Shown piece by piece: positions 34,214-43,900 of a stretch of DNA of 59,544 nt; the stretch's first letter is position 1, and each line of letters starts with the position of its first letter. This DNA comes from an uncultured Collinsella sp. (GTDB lineage: Bacteria; Actinomycetota; Coriobacteriia; Coriobacteriales; Coriobacteriaceae). Under the pieces are notes generated by a model, which saw nothing but the letters and a program-made list of their open reading frames with translations, was not told the DNA's origin and did no database searches. The translations under genes were made by a program, and so were the position numbers. The stretch spans positions 1 to 59,544 of the forward strand of contig UQUL01000010.1 in the NCBI GenBank assembly GCA_900544235.1, read 5' to 3'.

Positions 34214-35881
34214 TTAGAACAGGCCGGTGATGTTGCCGTCGTTGTCGACGTCGATGTTTTCGGCCGCGGGCACCTTGGGCAGGCCCGGCATGGTCAGAAC
34301 GCTGCCAGTCAGTGCGACCACAAAGTGGGCACCGGCGGAAACCTTAAGCTCACGCACCGTGATGCGGAAGTTCTCGGGAGCGCCCAGCGCCTTGGCGTTG
34401 TCGCTAAAGCTGTACTGCGTCTTGGCGACGCACACCGGCAGGTTGCCAAAGCCATTCTCGCGCAGCTCGGCGAGCTGGCGCTTGGCAGCCGGCGTAAAGT
34501 CAACGCCATCGGCGCGATAAACCTTGGTGGCAACGGCCTCGAGGGCATCGGCAACATCGGCGCCGTTCTCGTAGGCAAACTTGAGCTCGCTCGGCTGCTC
34601 AATCAGACGCATGACCTCATCGGCCAGGTCGAGCGCGCCCTCGCCGCCCTTGGCCCAGACCTCGGAAAGCTTAACGTTGACGCCGAGCTTCTGGCACTCG
34701 GACTCGATGAGCGCAAGCTCGGCCTCGGTGTCCGTTGGGAAGCGGTTGATGGCGACCACGCAGGGCAGACCATAAACGTTCTGGATGTTGTCGACGTGAC
34801 GCAGCAGGTTGGGCATGCCAGCCTTGAGTGCCTCGAGGTTCTCCTCGTTGAGGTCGGCTTTGGCGACGCCACCGTTGTACTTAAGCGCACGAGCGGTCGC
34901 GACGATCACGACGGCGCTGGGGCGAACGCCCGTCATGCGGCACTTGATATCGAGGAACTTCTCGGCACCCAGGTCGGCGCCAAAGCCGGCCTCGGTAATG
35001 GCAACATCGCCAAAGCGCATCGCCATACGCGTGGCCATGATAGAGTTGCAGCCGTGGGCAATGTTGGCGAAGGGACCGCCGTGGACAAACGCGGGCGTGC
35101 CCTCGAGTGTTTGCACCAAGTTGGGCTTGAGCGCATCCTTAAGCAGCGCAGCCATGGCGCCCTGAGCCTTGAGGTCGCGGGCGCGGACGGGGTCGCCGGC
35201 ATAGCTGTAGCCGACGACGATCTCGCCCAAGCGCTCCTTGAGGTCGTTGATGCTCGTGGACAGGCACAGGATTGCCATGACCTCGGAGGCGACGGTGATA
35301 TCGAAGCCGTCCTCGCGCGGCACGCCCTGGGCCTTGCCGCCAATGCCGTCGATAACATGGCGCAGCTGGCGGTCGTTCATGTCGACAACGCGCTTCCAGG
35401 TGATGCGCTTAACGTCAATACCGAGCTGATTGCCCTGCTGGATGTGGTTGTCGAGCATGGCGGCCAGCAGGTTATTGGCGGCACCGATGGCATGGAAGTC
35501 ACCGGTAAAGTGCAAGTTGATATCCTCCATGGGGATGACCTGAGCCCAGCCGCCGCCGGCAGCGCCGCCCTTAACGCCAAAGACGGGGCCGAGCGAAGGC
35601 TCGCGCAGGGCCACGGCACTCTTGACGCCGCGACGACGCAGGCCGTCGGCCAGACCGATGGTCGTGGTGGTCTTGCCCTCGCCCGCAGGCGTTGGGTTGA
35701 TAGCGGTCACGAGGACGAGCTTGGCCTGGTGATCAGTCGGCTCGTTGAGCAGTGAATAGTCGACCTTAGCCTTGTCGAAGCCGTACGGAATAAGGTGCTT
35801 AACGTCGACGCCGGCGTTCTTGGCCACCTCGGTAATAGGCAGCGGCGTGACAGAACGTGCGATTTCGATGTCAGTAGGCAT
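34214..35881 (-). CDS. fhs: formate-tetrahydrofolate ligase
   Basis: 555 aa, the usual length. It uses ATP to join formate to tetrahydrofolate, giving 10-formyl-THF. The P-loop-like TPAGEGKTTTTIGLADGL (about 63-80), REPSLGPVFGVKGGAAGGG (about 92-110), FTGDFHAI and IEINRFPTDTEAEL-type segment (VAINRFPTDTEAEL, about 373-386) are all present and no active-site residue appears lost. The ATG at 35881 follows aaagga. With fchA and folD in the same window it completes formate to methylene-THF conversion, giving an acetogen-like methyl branch entry for biosynthesis or formate use. Confidence 0.97.
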   Translation of the reverse strand: MPTDIEIARSVTPLPITEVAKNAGVDVKHLIPYGFDKAKVDYSLLNEPTDHQAKLVLVTAINPTPAGEGKTTTTIGLADGLRRRGVKSAVALREPSLGPVFGVKGGAAGGGWAQVIPMEDINLHFTGDFHAIGAANNLLAAMLDNHIQQGNQLGIDVKRITWKRVVDMNDRQLRHVIDGIGGKAQGVPREDGFDITVASEVMAILCLSTSINDLKERLGEIVVGYSYAGDPVRARDLKAQGAMAALLKDALKPNLVQTLEGTPAFVHGGPFANIAHGCNSIMATRMAMRFGDVAITEAGFGADLGAEKFLDIKCRMTGVRPSAVVIVATARALKYNGGVAKADLNEENLEALKAGMPNLLRHVDNIQNVYGLPCVVAINRFPTDTEAELALIESECQKLGVNVKLSEVWAKGGEGALDLADEVMRLIEQPSELKFAYENGADVADALEAVATKVYRADGVDFTPAAKRQLAELRENGFGNLPVCVAKTQYSFSDNAKALGAPENFRITVRELKVSAGAHFVVALTGSVLTMPGLPKVPAAENIDVDNDGNITGLF

Positions 35882-36027
35882 GGGCGGTCCTTTCGTTACC
35901 GAATGAGAAAAAGACCAATTCAGCATAGCACGGGCGCGCAATAGTTAAAAACGCCCATAACCGATGAACGGCGATATGTTTACCCAATGTCCGGCGATAG
36001 CCCAACAGCACGCCAAAACAAAGCGCC

Positions 36028-37095
36028 CTAAACGGTAGGTTCAATCCCCAGGTGCTCAAAGGTGCGAAGGGTTGCCTGACGGCCCTGCGGCGTACGAATC
36101 ATCAACCCGCACTGCAGCAAATAGGGCTCATAGACATCCTCGAGCGTGCCCGGGTCCTCGCCCACCGCGCTGGCAAGGGTCGTAAGTCCCACGGCACGGC
36201 CGGAGAACGTCTTGGCGAGCGTCTCCAAAATGCGAATATCCATCCAGTCCAGACCGAGTTCGTCGATCTCGAAGAACTCAAGCGCCTGGCGACAGATATC
36301 GAGCTCAATGGGACCGTTGCCGCGCACCTGCGCATAGTCGCGCACGCGCTTGAGCAGGCGGTTGGCAAGACGTGGCGTGCCGCGCGAACGCGAGCCGATC
36401 TCGAGTGCACTGGGATGGTCGATCGTCACGCCCAGGATAGTCGCCGAGCGCGTCACAATCTGCGCGAGCTCCTCGACCGTGTAGTAATCCAGGCGATACG
36501 AAATGCCAAAGCGGTCGCGCAACGGGCCGGTCAACATGCCTGAGCGGGTCGTTGCCGCTACCAGCGTAAACTTAGGAATATCCAGGCGAATCGAGCGCGC
36601 CGCCGGACCCTTGCCAATCACGATATCGAGCGCAAAGTCCTCCATCGCGGGGTACAGGACCTCCTCGACCGAACGGTTGAGGCGGTGGATCTCGTCGATA
36701 AACAGCACATCACCCGGCTGCAAGTTAGTAAGGATGGCCGCCAGGTCGCCCGTGCGCGCGATGGCAGGGCCACTCGTGGTCTTGATCTGAGCGCCCAGCT
36801 CGTTGGCGATAACGGTGGCCAGCGTGGTCTTGCCCAGGCCCGGAGGACCCGAGAAAATCACGTGGTCGAGCGTCTCGCCACGGCTCTGCGCCGCTTCGAT
36901 CAACACGCGCAGGCTCTGCTTGATGTGCTCCTGGCCGCAGTAGTCGTCCAGGCGCTGGGGGCGCAAAGTGCGGTCGACATCGAGGTCCTCGGCCGTCAGC
37001 TCCGAGCCCACCATGCGCTCGCCGTGCGCCATGGATGCCGCCGGCGAGTTGCCGGGCGTCGCCCACAGGTCCTGAGAGTCATCGGCTTCCCACAT
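36028..37095 (-). CDS. ruvB: Holliday junction branch migration helicase RuvB
   Basis: 355 aa AAA+ motor. Walker A GPPGLGKTTLA (about 82-92), Walker B LFIDEIHRLN (about 131-140), sensor AATTRSGMLTGPLRDRFG (about 180-197) and the arginine finger region are intact. The C-terminal winged helix ends LRTFEHLGIE. The start ATG overlaps the ruvA stop by one base (TGATG), showing translational coupling in ruvC-ruvA-ruvB. The first 45 residues are longer than usual and low in order. Confidence 0.97.
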   Translation of the reverse strand: MWEADDSQDLWATPGNSPAASMAHGERMVGSELTAEDLDVDRTLRPQRLDDYCGQEHIKQSLRVLIEAAQSRGETLDHVIFSGPPGLGKTTLATVIANELGAQIKTTSGPAIARTGDLAAILTNLQPGDVLFIDEIHRLNRSVEEVLYPAMEDFALDIVIGKGPAARSIRLDIPKFTLVAATTRSGMLTGPLRDRFGISYRLDYYTVEELAQIVTRSATILGVTIDHPSALEIGSRSRGTPRLANRLLKRVRDYAQVRGNGPIELDICRQALEFFEIDELGLDWMDIRILETLAKTFSGRAVGLTTLASAVGEDPGTLEDVYEPYLLQCGLMIRTPQGRQATLRTFEHLGIEPTV

Positions 37096-37715
37096 CACGC
37101 ATCCATTCCAAGTCGCTTAAGCGCCGCGCCGAGCAGATCCTCGACACGCATATTCTGCCCATCATACCCGCTCAGGGCAACATCGGTCTCCTGCGGGCTA
37201 AAGCCCATGGAAAGGAGCGCCGCACGGGCGTCATCGATCGCCGAAGGAGCGGCGGCGGGAACCGGCATCGCAACCTGGCCGGGAATCACGTCGACCGGCA
37301 CAAAGCCCTTATCCTTGGCAAAGGTGCTCTTGAGTTCCAGGATCAGGCGCTGAGCTGTCTTTTTGCCCACACCGGGTACCTTGGCCATGCCCTTGTCGTC
37401 CTCGGCCATCACCAGCGAATACAGCTGCCCCACGGTATAGGTGGAAAGCACGGCAAGCGCCAGGCGCGGGCCAACGCCCGAAACGGACACGAGCCGATCG
37501 AACATCGTGCGCTCATCCTTAGAGGAAAAACCGAAAAGTGTCATGGCGTCCTCGCGCACCTGCATACGCGTGTAGAGACGGACCTCGCCCCCGGGCGTCG
37601 GCAACGTGGCCGCAGTGCTGCCCGAAATACCGAGCTCAAAGCCAACGCCCGACACATCGACGACAGCAGAGCTCATCGTGGCCTCGACAAGCGTTCCGTG
37701 GAGCTGGGAAATCAT
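37095..37715 (-). CDS. ruvA: Holliday junction DNA-binding protein RuvA
   Basis: 206 aa. The OB-fold domain comes first (MISQLHGTLVEATMSSAVVDVSGVGFELG). Two helix-hairpin-helix units bind junction DNA: LVSVSGVGPRLALAVLST (about 74-91) and KVPGVGKKTAQRLILEL (about 111-127). A C-terminal UBA-like domain contacts RuvB (about 155-206). Its ATG overlaps the ruvC stop (TGATG), and its stop overlaps the ruvB start. The operon is likely SOS-controlled through the box upstream of ruvC. Confidence 0.97.
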   Translation of the reverse strand: MISQLHGTLVEATMSSAVVDVSGVGFELGISGSTAATLPTPGGEVRLYTRMQVREDAMTLFGFSSKDERTMFDRLVSVSGVGPRLALAVLSTYTVGQLYSLVMAEDDKGMAKVPGVGKKTAQRLILELKSTFAKDKGFVPVDVIPGQVAMPVPAAAPSAIDDARAALLSMGFSPQETDVALSGYDGQNMRVEDLLGAALKRLGMDA

Positions 37716-38236
37716 CAGTATCCGGTTCCTCTCTGTTGATAGAACTCGCCACCGGTAAGGGCGCGGGTGCGGCTGAGGTTTACGTGGCAGATGGCGCAGG
37801 CCAGGGCATCGGCGGCATGGTCGGGATGCGGGTCGTGGTCGAGCTGTGTGAGCGTGCGTACCATATAGGCGACCTGCCGCTTGTCCGCGGCGCCGGTGCC
37901 CACCACAGCCTGTTTGATCTGCATGGGCGTGTACTCGCCAATCTCGAGCGCGCATTCCGAAAGCGCCACGAGCGCAGCACCGCGGGCATGCGCCGTTGGG
38001 ATAGCCGAACGAACGTTAGCGCCAAAGTAGATGCTCTCGATAGCCGCGGTATCGGGGCGATAGCGTTCGACGACGCCCTTGAGGTCGCGGGCGATATGCG
38101 ACAGGCGCACCGCGAGCGGGCTGCCCGCACTGGTCTCGATACAGCCGTAGGCACGGCAGCGAACCTCGCCACGTCGCTCCTCGATAATCCCCCAGCCCGT
38201 ATGGGCCAAACCAGGGTCGATACCCAAGATAACCAA
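37715..38236 (-). CDS. ruvC: crossover junction endodeoxyribonuclease RuvC
   Basis: 173 aa resolvase that cuts Holliday junctions symmetrically. The catalytic acids are recognisable: Asp in LGIDPGLAHTGWG (residue 7), Glu in AIESIYF (about 66) and the acidic pair in DHDPHPDHAADALA (about 139-145). The start is TTG, supported by a gggaggt ribosome-binding site 4 bases upstream; the first methionine inside would remove the catalytic Asp. First gene of ruvCAB. Confidence 0.95.
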   Translation of the reverse strand: MVILGIDPGLAHTGWGIIEERRGEVRCRAYGCIETSAGSPLAVRLSHIARDLKGVVERYRPDTAAIESIYFGANVRSAIPTAHARGAALVALSECALEIGEYTPMQIKQAVVGTGAADKRQVAYMVRTLTQLDHDPHPDHAADALACAICHVNLSRTRALTGGEFYQQRGTGY

Positions 38237-38291
38237 GCCGACCTCCCCTCGTCACAAGCACAGCGCAAGGCAAGGCCCCGCGCATCATTCA

Positions 38292-38305
38292 CGAACGTCT
38301 GTTCT
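38292..38305 (-). promoter_or_regulatory. LexA-like SOS box upstream of ruvCAB
   Basis: agaacagacgttcg (minus strand) agrees with the Gram-positive/actinobacterial LexA consensus CGAACRNRYGTTYC at 12 of 14 positions and is a near-perfect dyad (GAAC-N4-GTTC). It lies 56 bp before the ruvC TTG start. A possible -10 (tattct) sits immediately upstream of it on the minus strand. Confidence 0.65.
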
Positions 38306-38373
38306 AGAATAACACAACGGGGCCAAGACGCTTAGTTGAAGTATCGGGGTTGGGAGCGAATCCCATCCCATAG

Positions 38374-40359
38374 TTAGTTCTGGCTGAAGAACGGAAACTG
38401 TCGGGGATCAACCGGCGGATGCGGCATCGGACCTCCCTGGGACCCACCCTGCGGTCCGCCCTGACCGCCCATCATCTTATCAATGGCGTCCTGGACCTCG
38501 CCCTCAAACTTTTTCATGCCCTCATGCAGACGACGCTGACCGTCCTCGGAGCGCAGCTCTTCCATCTGCTCGGGCGAAATACCCAACAGCTCGCCCAATA
38601 TGCCCATCATCTCGCCGCGCATACGGTCACTCGTATCGTCGTCGGCAAAGCGACGCACCTCGGCGCGCGCCAGCGAATCAACCGTCATGCGCTCTTTACC
38701 GCTAAGGCCAAGATCGGACCACGCAAGCATGTACGGCCAGGCGCGCTCGGCAAACGAACGGGCCGAAACGATCGGCGCCGTCGGTAGCATGCGACGGGCA
38801 GCCTCACCCTGGCGCACGAGCATCAGCAGCAGCGAGCAGGCCTCGGGCTTGGCGGCGGCCATCGGGATGTCGTCAAAGGGACGGTTGCGGTCCACGTGCG
38901 ACTCGAGCGCACCATCGACCTCGCCCGGCTCAAGCCCGCCAAGCAGCTGCGCCGCGCGATCGAGCATATCAACCGGACCGGCGAGCGTCGAGAGCGCCTG
39001 CGCCAGCACGCGATCCATGCAATCCTCCACCGCGTTGAGCGTCACGAGCTCTTGGGGCACCACGGCCGAGGCGCGGTTGCGCACGCGTGCCACAAACTCG
39101 AGCGTCGACAGATACACATCGCCAAAGGGCGCAAAGTCGCCCTGGTAGCCACCGGACAGCGCGGGCGCCGCCAGCGCGTACTCGGTCTTGGAAAGCGGGC
39201 TCAGCGCCGTAGCGCCCAGCTCGAGCGCCGTATCCTCGAGCATCAGGCCCAGCGCGCGCGAACGCAGGCGCTCGGCATCGCCCGCCGACACGTCGCGGTC
39301 GAGCACGCGCTCCGCATCCGGCGCATCGCGCTCGACGGTGCGAATGTGCAAGCGTTCGGCGATTGAGCGAACAGCAGAACAGCGGGCGGCCTCGGCCTCC
39401 TCCTGCGCCGGCGTAAAGATGCGGTTGCGTCCCAGCACTAAGCCAATTACGTTACGAGGACCCAAGGCATCGACGGCAAGCGCTGCCAACAGGGACGACG
39501 GCAAATCGCCCTCGAGCGCCACCACGGCACGCGACGCACCGCGGGCGCGGGCATTGTCGCGCACGGCAAGCACCAGCGCCTGCCACAGCCACTCCTCGGA
39601 GCGAAACTGGGGCAGCTCATGGTCCTCCAGGGCATCGAGCATCACGCCGCGTTGAATCTCCTGAACCAGCAGGCTCTCCTCAAAACACGGCGCCTGGGCC
39701 ACCACGCGACCGCAATCGTCGAGCACAAACGACCCGCCGGTATACACCGACTCGTCATAGGCGCCGACCGGCGCCATGCAGGCAAACCATACGCTGCGCT
39801 TGGAGGCGATCTTGCGGTAGGCACCGCTGCGCACGGCGGCGACGGCGGCGGTCTCGCGATCGGTCATGTCAAACGCATTAAACTGGAAATAGGCAATGAG
39901 GTCGACGCCGGTCGGCAGCATTTCGAGCTCGCGGTCCAGGTCAAACACCACAGCGATGCGCACGCCGTCCACATCAAACACCGGAGGTGCCCAACGCGCA
40001 TCGTTGCTCTCGCCACGCTGCAGGGCAATGCTTGCGCGCGCAGGCACCACGCGACCATCCTTAAGCATCATATAGTCAAGCAGGGGCTGGCCCTCAAACG
40101 AAACCGCAGCGGGCACGATGCAGATCATGTCGAGCTCTTGGATGCGCTCGGCAACGCCCGTCAGGCCCGTCAGCATATCGTGCTCAAAATCGGCAGCGCC
40201 CACCAGGCTGCCCGGCATGGCGCCCATAAAGAGCGGGGCCGGAACGCACAGCACGCGCGTGCCGCGCTCATGAGCCAGGCGAGCCTGGTCCTCGATGCGA
40301 CCACAAATGCCTTCGATGTCACCCAGGCGCATATCGATCTGTGCAAGTGCGAGCTTCAT
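38374..40359 (-). CDS. NAD synthetase-like protein with lost catalytic sites
   Basis: 661 aa with the architecture of glutamine-dependent NadE: an N-terminal nitrilase-type amidase (about 1-265) joined to an NAD-synthase domain (about 275-560). The expected amidase Glu-Lys-Cys residues are not seen: the PE motif reads VPAPLFMG and the CED nucleophile region reads VVFDLDREL. The ATP pyrophosphatase P-loop SGGxDSS reads ALEGDLPSSLL, although the following LAALAVDALGPRNVIGLVLG and the distal SKTEYALAAPAL...GDFAPFGDVY blocks match NadE well. A helical, Gly/Pro-rich tail follows (about 600-661). I infer a non-catalytic paralogue, perhaps a scaffold or sensor; true NadE would be elsewhere. A SOR gene lies upstream. 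Confidence 0.75.
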   Translation of the reverse strand: MKLALAQIDMRLGDIEGICGRIEDQARLAHERGTRVLCVPAPLFMGAMPGSLVGAADFEHDMLTGLTGVAERIQELDMICIVPAAVSFEGQPLLDYMMLKDGRVVPARASIALQRGESNDARWAPPVFDVDGVRIAVVFDLDRELEMLPTGVDLIAYFQFNAFDMTDRETAAVAAVRSGAYRKIASKRSVWFACMAPVGAYDESVYTGGSFVLDDCGRVVAQAPCFEESLLVQEIQRGVMLDALEDHELPQFRSEEWLWQALVLAVRDNARARGASRAVVALEGDLPSSLLAALAVDALGPRNVIGLVLGRNRIFTPAQEEAEAARCSAVRSIAERLHIRTVERDAPDAERVLDRDVSAGDAERLRSRALGLMLEDTALELGATALSPLSKTEYALAAPALSGGYQGDFAPFGDVYLSTLEFVARVRNRASAVVPQELVTLNAVEDCMDRVLAQALSTLAGPVDMLDRAAQLLGGLEPGEVDGALESHVDRNRPFDDIPMAAAKPEACSLLLMLVRQGEAARRMLPTAPIVSARSFAERAWPYMLAWSDLGLSGKERMTVDSLARAEVRRFADDDTSDRMRGEMMGILGELLGISPEQMEELRSEDGQRRLHEGMKKFEGEVQDAIDKMMGGQGGPQGGSQGGPMPHPPVDPRQFPFFSQN

Positions 40360-40476
40360 GGCCCAGCCCTTTCCGTCGTAAATCGTCGTTGTCGTAGTAA
40401 AAGCGCCGGCCGCATAATGCAGCCGGCGCTCGCATGTGCATATGCTAGCTATGATACCCCGAGCGGGGGCGCACTC

Positions 40477-40839
40477 CTAGAACGTCGCGGACCACAGCCC
40501 ATGCAGATTGCAGTAGGCATAGACGGTACCGGTCTTGGAGCCGCCAGCGAAAAACGTCGTGGGCTTCATGCCGGGCTCAAGGTAATGGATCTCCAGGCGG
40601 CCCTCGGCCTCAAGCGCGATCCACTCGATGTAGTGCTCGGGCAGCATGGGGTGCTCCGTCGAGCCCACGCGCGCACGAATAACGTGGCCGTCGCGCTCGA
40701 TCTCGACAACAGGCACGTGCTTCTCGTGCGCCGCATCCTCGGTGTTTGCCGTCAGCTCCGTGCAGCCGGCAGGAGTTGCAACGCCGTCGCCAAGGGCGGC
40801 AACGAGCTTGCCGTCGGAGTCCTTAAAGAATTTCGCCAT
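40477..40839 (-). CDS. superoxide reductase (desulfoferrodoxin/neelaredoxin family)
   Basis: 120 aa. It reduces superoxide to peroxide at a mononuclear iron without making oxygen, suited to anaerobes. The Fe site ligands are all visible: EKHVPV, STEHPM, EHYIEW and YCNLHGLW (about 40, 62, 69 and 111-114). The N-terminal 35 residues align with the desulforedoxin part of desulfoferrodoxin but carry only one Cys (PAGC), so the FeS4 centre is lost, as in class III SORs. The ATG at 40839 follows aaaggag. The electron donor, such as rubredoxin, is not in the window. Confidence 0.9.
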   Translation of the reverse strand: MAKFFKDSDGKLVAALGDGVATPAGCTELTANTEDAAHEKHVPVVEIERDGHVIRARVGSTEHPMLPEHYIEWIALEAEGRLEIHYLEPGMKPTTFFAGGSKTGTVYAYCNLHGLWSATF

Positions 40840-40989
40840 GATGTTCTCCTTTGCTGATGTGCCAATATTCCTGATGCTTCTTATGCCCAAAGAGCGCCGA
40901 GCCATCCATGGCATTGCAAATGAACACATAACGGGCGGGAACGGTGGGGCGGCGCGTACTATCCGCCCTGGCGGCCCCACCCGAGCGGG

Positions 40990-43900
40990 TTAGCGACCGT
41001 CGCCACCGAGCAGTGCCAGAACATCCTCGCGCGTAAACAGTGCCGATGAGATGCCGTCGCCGCCGAGCACGCTGTTGACCAGATCGCGCTTGGACTCCTG
41101 CATCTGCATAATGCGTTCCTCGATCGTGTCCTTGGCGATGAGCTTGTACACGGTCACGGTGTGCTGCTGGCCAATGCGGTGGGCACGGTCGGTCGCCTGG
41201 TCCTGCGCCGCCACGTTCCACCACGGGTCGTAGTGGATGACCACGTCGGCAGCCGTCAAATTAAGGCCCACGCCGCCCGCCTTGAGCGAAATCAAGAACA
41301 CCGGCACCTCGCCCGCCTGGAACTGCGCAACCATCTTGGCGCGACTCTCTTTAGAAGATGCGCCCGTGAGCTTAAGGAAGGCGATGTCCTCCTTGGCCAG
41401 GCGCTTGCCGATGATATCGAGCATGCCCGTAAACTGGCTGAACAGCAAGATGCGATGACCGCCGTCGAGCGCGCCATGGACGAGCTCCATACACGTATCG
41501 AGCTTGGCGCTTCCCGCCTTGTAGTCCGCATAGTGCAGATGCGGATCGCAGCAGATCTGACGCAGCTTGGTGAGTTCGGCAAGCACCTTGAGCTTGTCTT
41601 TCTTAAACTCCCCGGCCTCGCGGTGCTGCACCTGCTGGGCGATGCGGTCCTGGTTGGCCAGGTAGAGTTTACGTTGCTCGCCGGTAAGCTGCGCCATCAC
41701 CGTGTCTTCGATCTTCTCGGGCAGGTCGGCCACCACGTCTTCCTTAACGCGACGCAGCACAAACGGCGACACGAGCGCCTGCAGACGAGCGGCGCTGTCG
41801 CCCTCGGCATGCTCGACGGGACTCTCAAAGCGCTTGGCAAATGAGTCGCGCGTGCCAAGCAGGCCCGGCATCAAAAAGTCGAAGATGCTCCAGAGCTCGG
41901 ACAGGCGGTTCTCGATGGGTGTGCCCGTCAGGGCAAAGCGCACGCCGGCAGGCAGGCGCTTGGCGGCGCGCGCCACCTGCGTGAGCGGGTTTTTAATGTA
42001 CTGGGCCTCGTCGAGCACCACGCGGGCAAAGTCCTGCTCGACGTATTCGTCGATGTCGCGGCGCATGAGGTCATATGACGTCACGACCACGTTGTGCTCG
42101 GCGGCACCGGCAATTTGCACGCGACGCTGGGCCTTGGCGCCCACGATGGCACACACATCAATCGAGGGGGCAAAGCGCTCCAACTCGGCAGCCCAGTTGT
42201 ACACGAGCGACGCGGGACATACCACGAGCGTGGGCTTGGTATCCCCCGCCTCCACGCGCGCCAGAATGTGCGCAATCATCTGCAGCGTTTTGCCCAGGCC
42301 CATATCGTCGGCCAAGATGCCGCCAAGGCCCAAGTGCTCAAGCGAGCCGAGCCACTGGTAGCCGTCGACCTGGTAGCCACGCAGCGTAGCCTTGAGCGAG
42401 GCGGGCACCGTAAAGTCCATCTTGCCGAGCGTGTCCAGACGCTCGACGGTGCGGCGGAACGCGGCGTCGCGATCGGCCTCGAGCGTCGGCGTGCGCGCGA
42501 GCATGCTATCGACAAAAAGGGTGCTCGACGCGGGAAGCGACACGCCGTCGAGCAGGTCGACGGCATCGACGCCCAGGTCCTCGGCAAGGCCAAACGCGGC
42601 ACGAGCGCCCTCGTCCAGGCGAACGATGTCGCCGGACGTAAGGCGCGCGAACGTCTGGTGACGCTTGTAGGAGTCGAGGTAGATGGCAAGGTCGGCCGCC
42701 GAAAGCCCGCTTGCACCCAGCTCGACGTCGAGCAAGTTGCTCTTGACGGTGGCGCGCACCGAGAGCTTAGGCGCAGGGCGTACCGAGATCTGGCGCAGGC
42801 GGTCGCTGAGCATGACCTCGCCCAACTCGGACAGGGCAGACAGCCCCTCGGTCAGCAAGTGGAACAGGCTCTCGTCATCGCGCTCCTCAAATGCCAGGCC
42901 GCCCTCGTAGAAATCGAAGTACAGGGCAGCCGTGTCCATAACGCGAAACTCCGCCACCGTATCGCGGGGCGGAACGCCGGGGCGTTGTTCTTCGAAGGGA
43001 CTGCCCGGAGCACCAAGACTAAAGAGATCTGCCGACCAATCGCCGTAGGTCACCGTAATCTTGCAGGTCACAAGACCATCGTCGACGCCGATCGCCATGG
43101 CAAAGCTCGGCTCGGGCGCCACGGCGTCGAGCGCGGCGGGAGCGGTCAGGTCGGTGTAGTCGCGCAAGATAGGCAGCGCCATGCGGCAGAACTCGCCCAC
43201 CTGGTCGGCGGCGATATGGACCGGCGTGCGGCAGGGCAACAAGTGCGAAAGGAACGGCGCCGCATGTTGGGCAAACGCCGTGTCGGTACGGCGCGCGCGG
43301 CGCGTATCAACCAGATAGGCTGCGTCGCCCGCGACAAAGCAGTACATATCGGCCGGCAGGCGCAAGTCGTAGCTGCCTCCCGCCGCCGGTGCAATCTTGG
43401 CGGCAAGAAGCGGCGGGCGCTTAGCCGGGACTTCGCCCTCCCCCTGCGGCGACGGCTCGACTGCCACCTCGTAGGAGCGATGCGTCGTCGTCCCCCGCGA
43501 CCAAGCGGGCTCAAAGGACATGGTCCTGCCGCGCAGCAGGTCCAGCACGGACACGACGGAATACTCGGATACCGGCAACTGACGCTCGGCGACAAAGCCG
43601 CTGCGGGCAAAGTCATACGATGCCGAGCGCGAGCTCGTAATATCGCCTAGGTAGGCGACCGTCATTGCGATAAAGTCGAGCAGCTTTGTCGACACGTCAT
43701 CGAAAGCCTCGGGCACATGGGCAAACGTAAGCTTCTTGCCATAGGAGAACGTACCGCCGCGCACATAGGCATCGGCCATGCCGTCGATATCCTTAACCAC
43801 GTAGGACACCGGACCACAGCGAATGCGAAACTCGAGCGCCCAGTTAAAGCGATCGGCAAACAGCGGATTGTAGTACGGCACCAGCGAGGGCTCCAGCACC

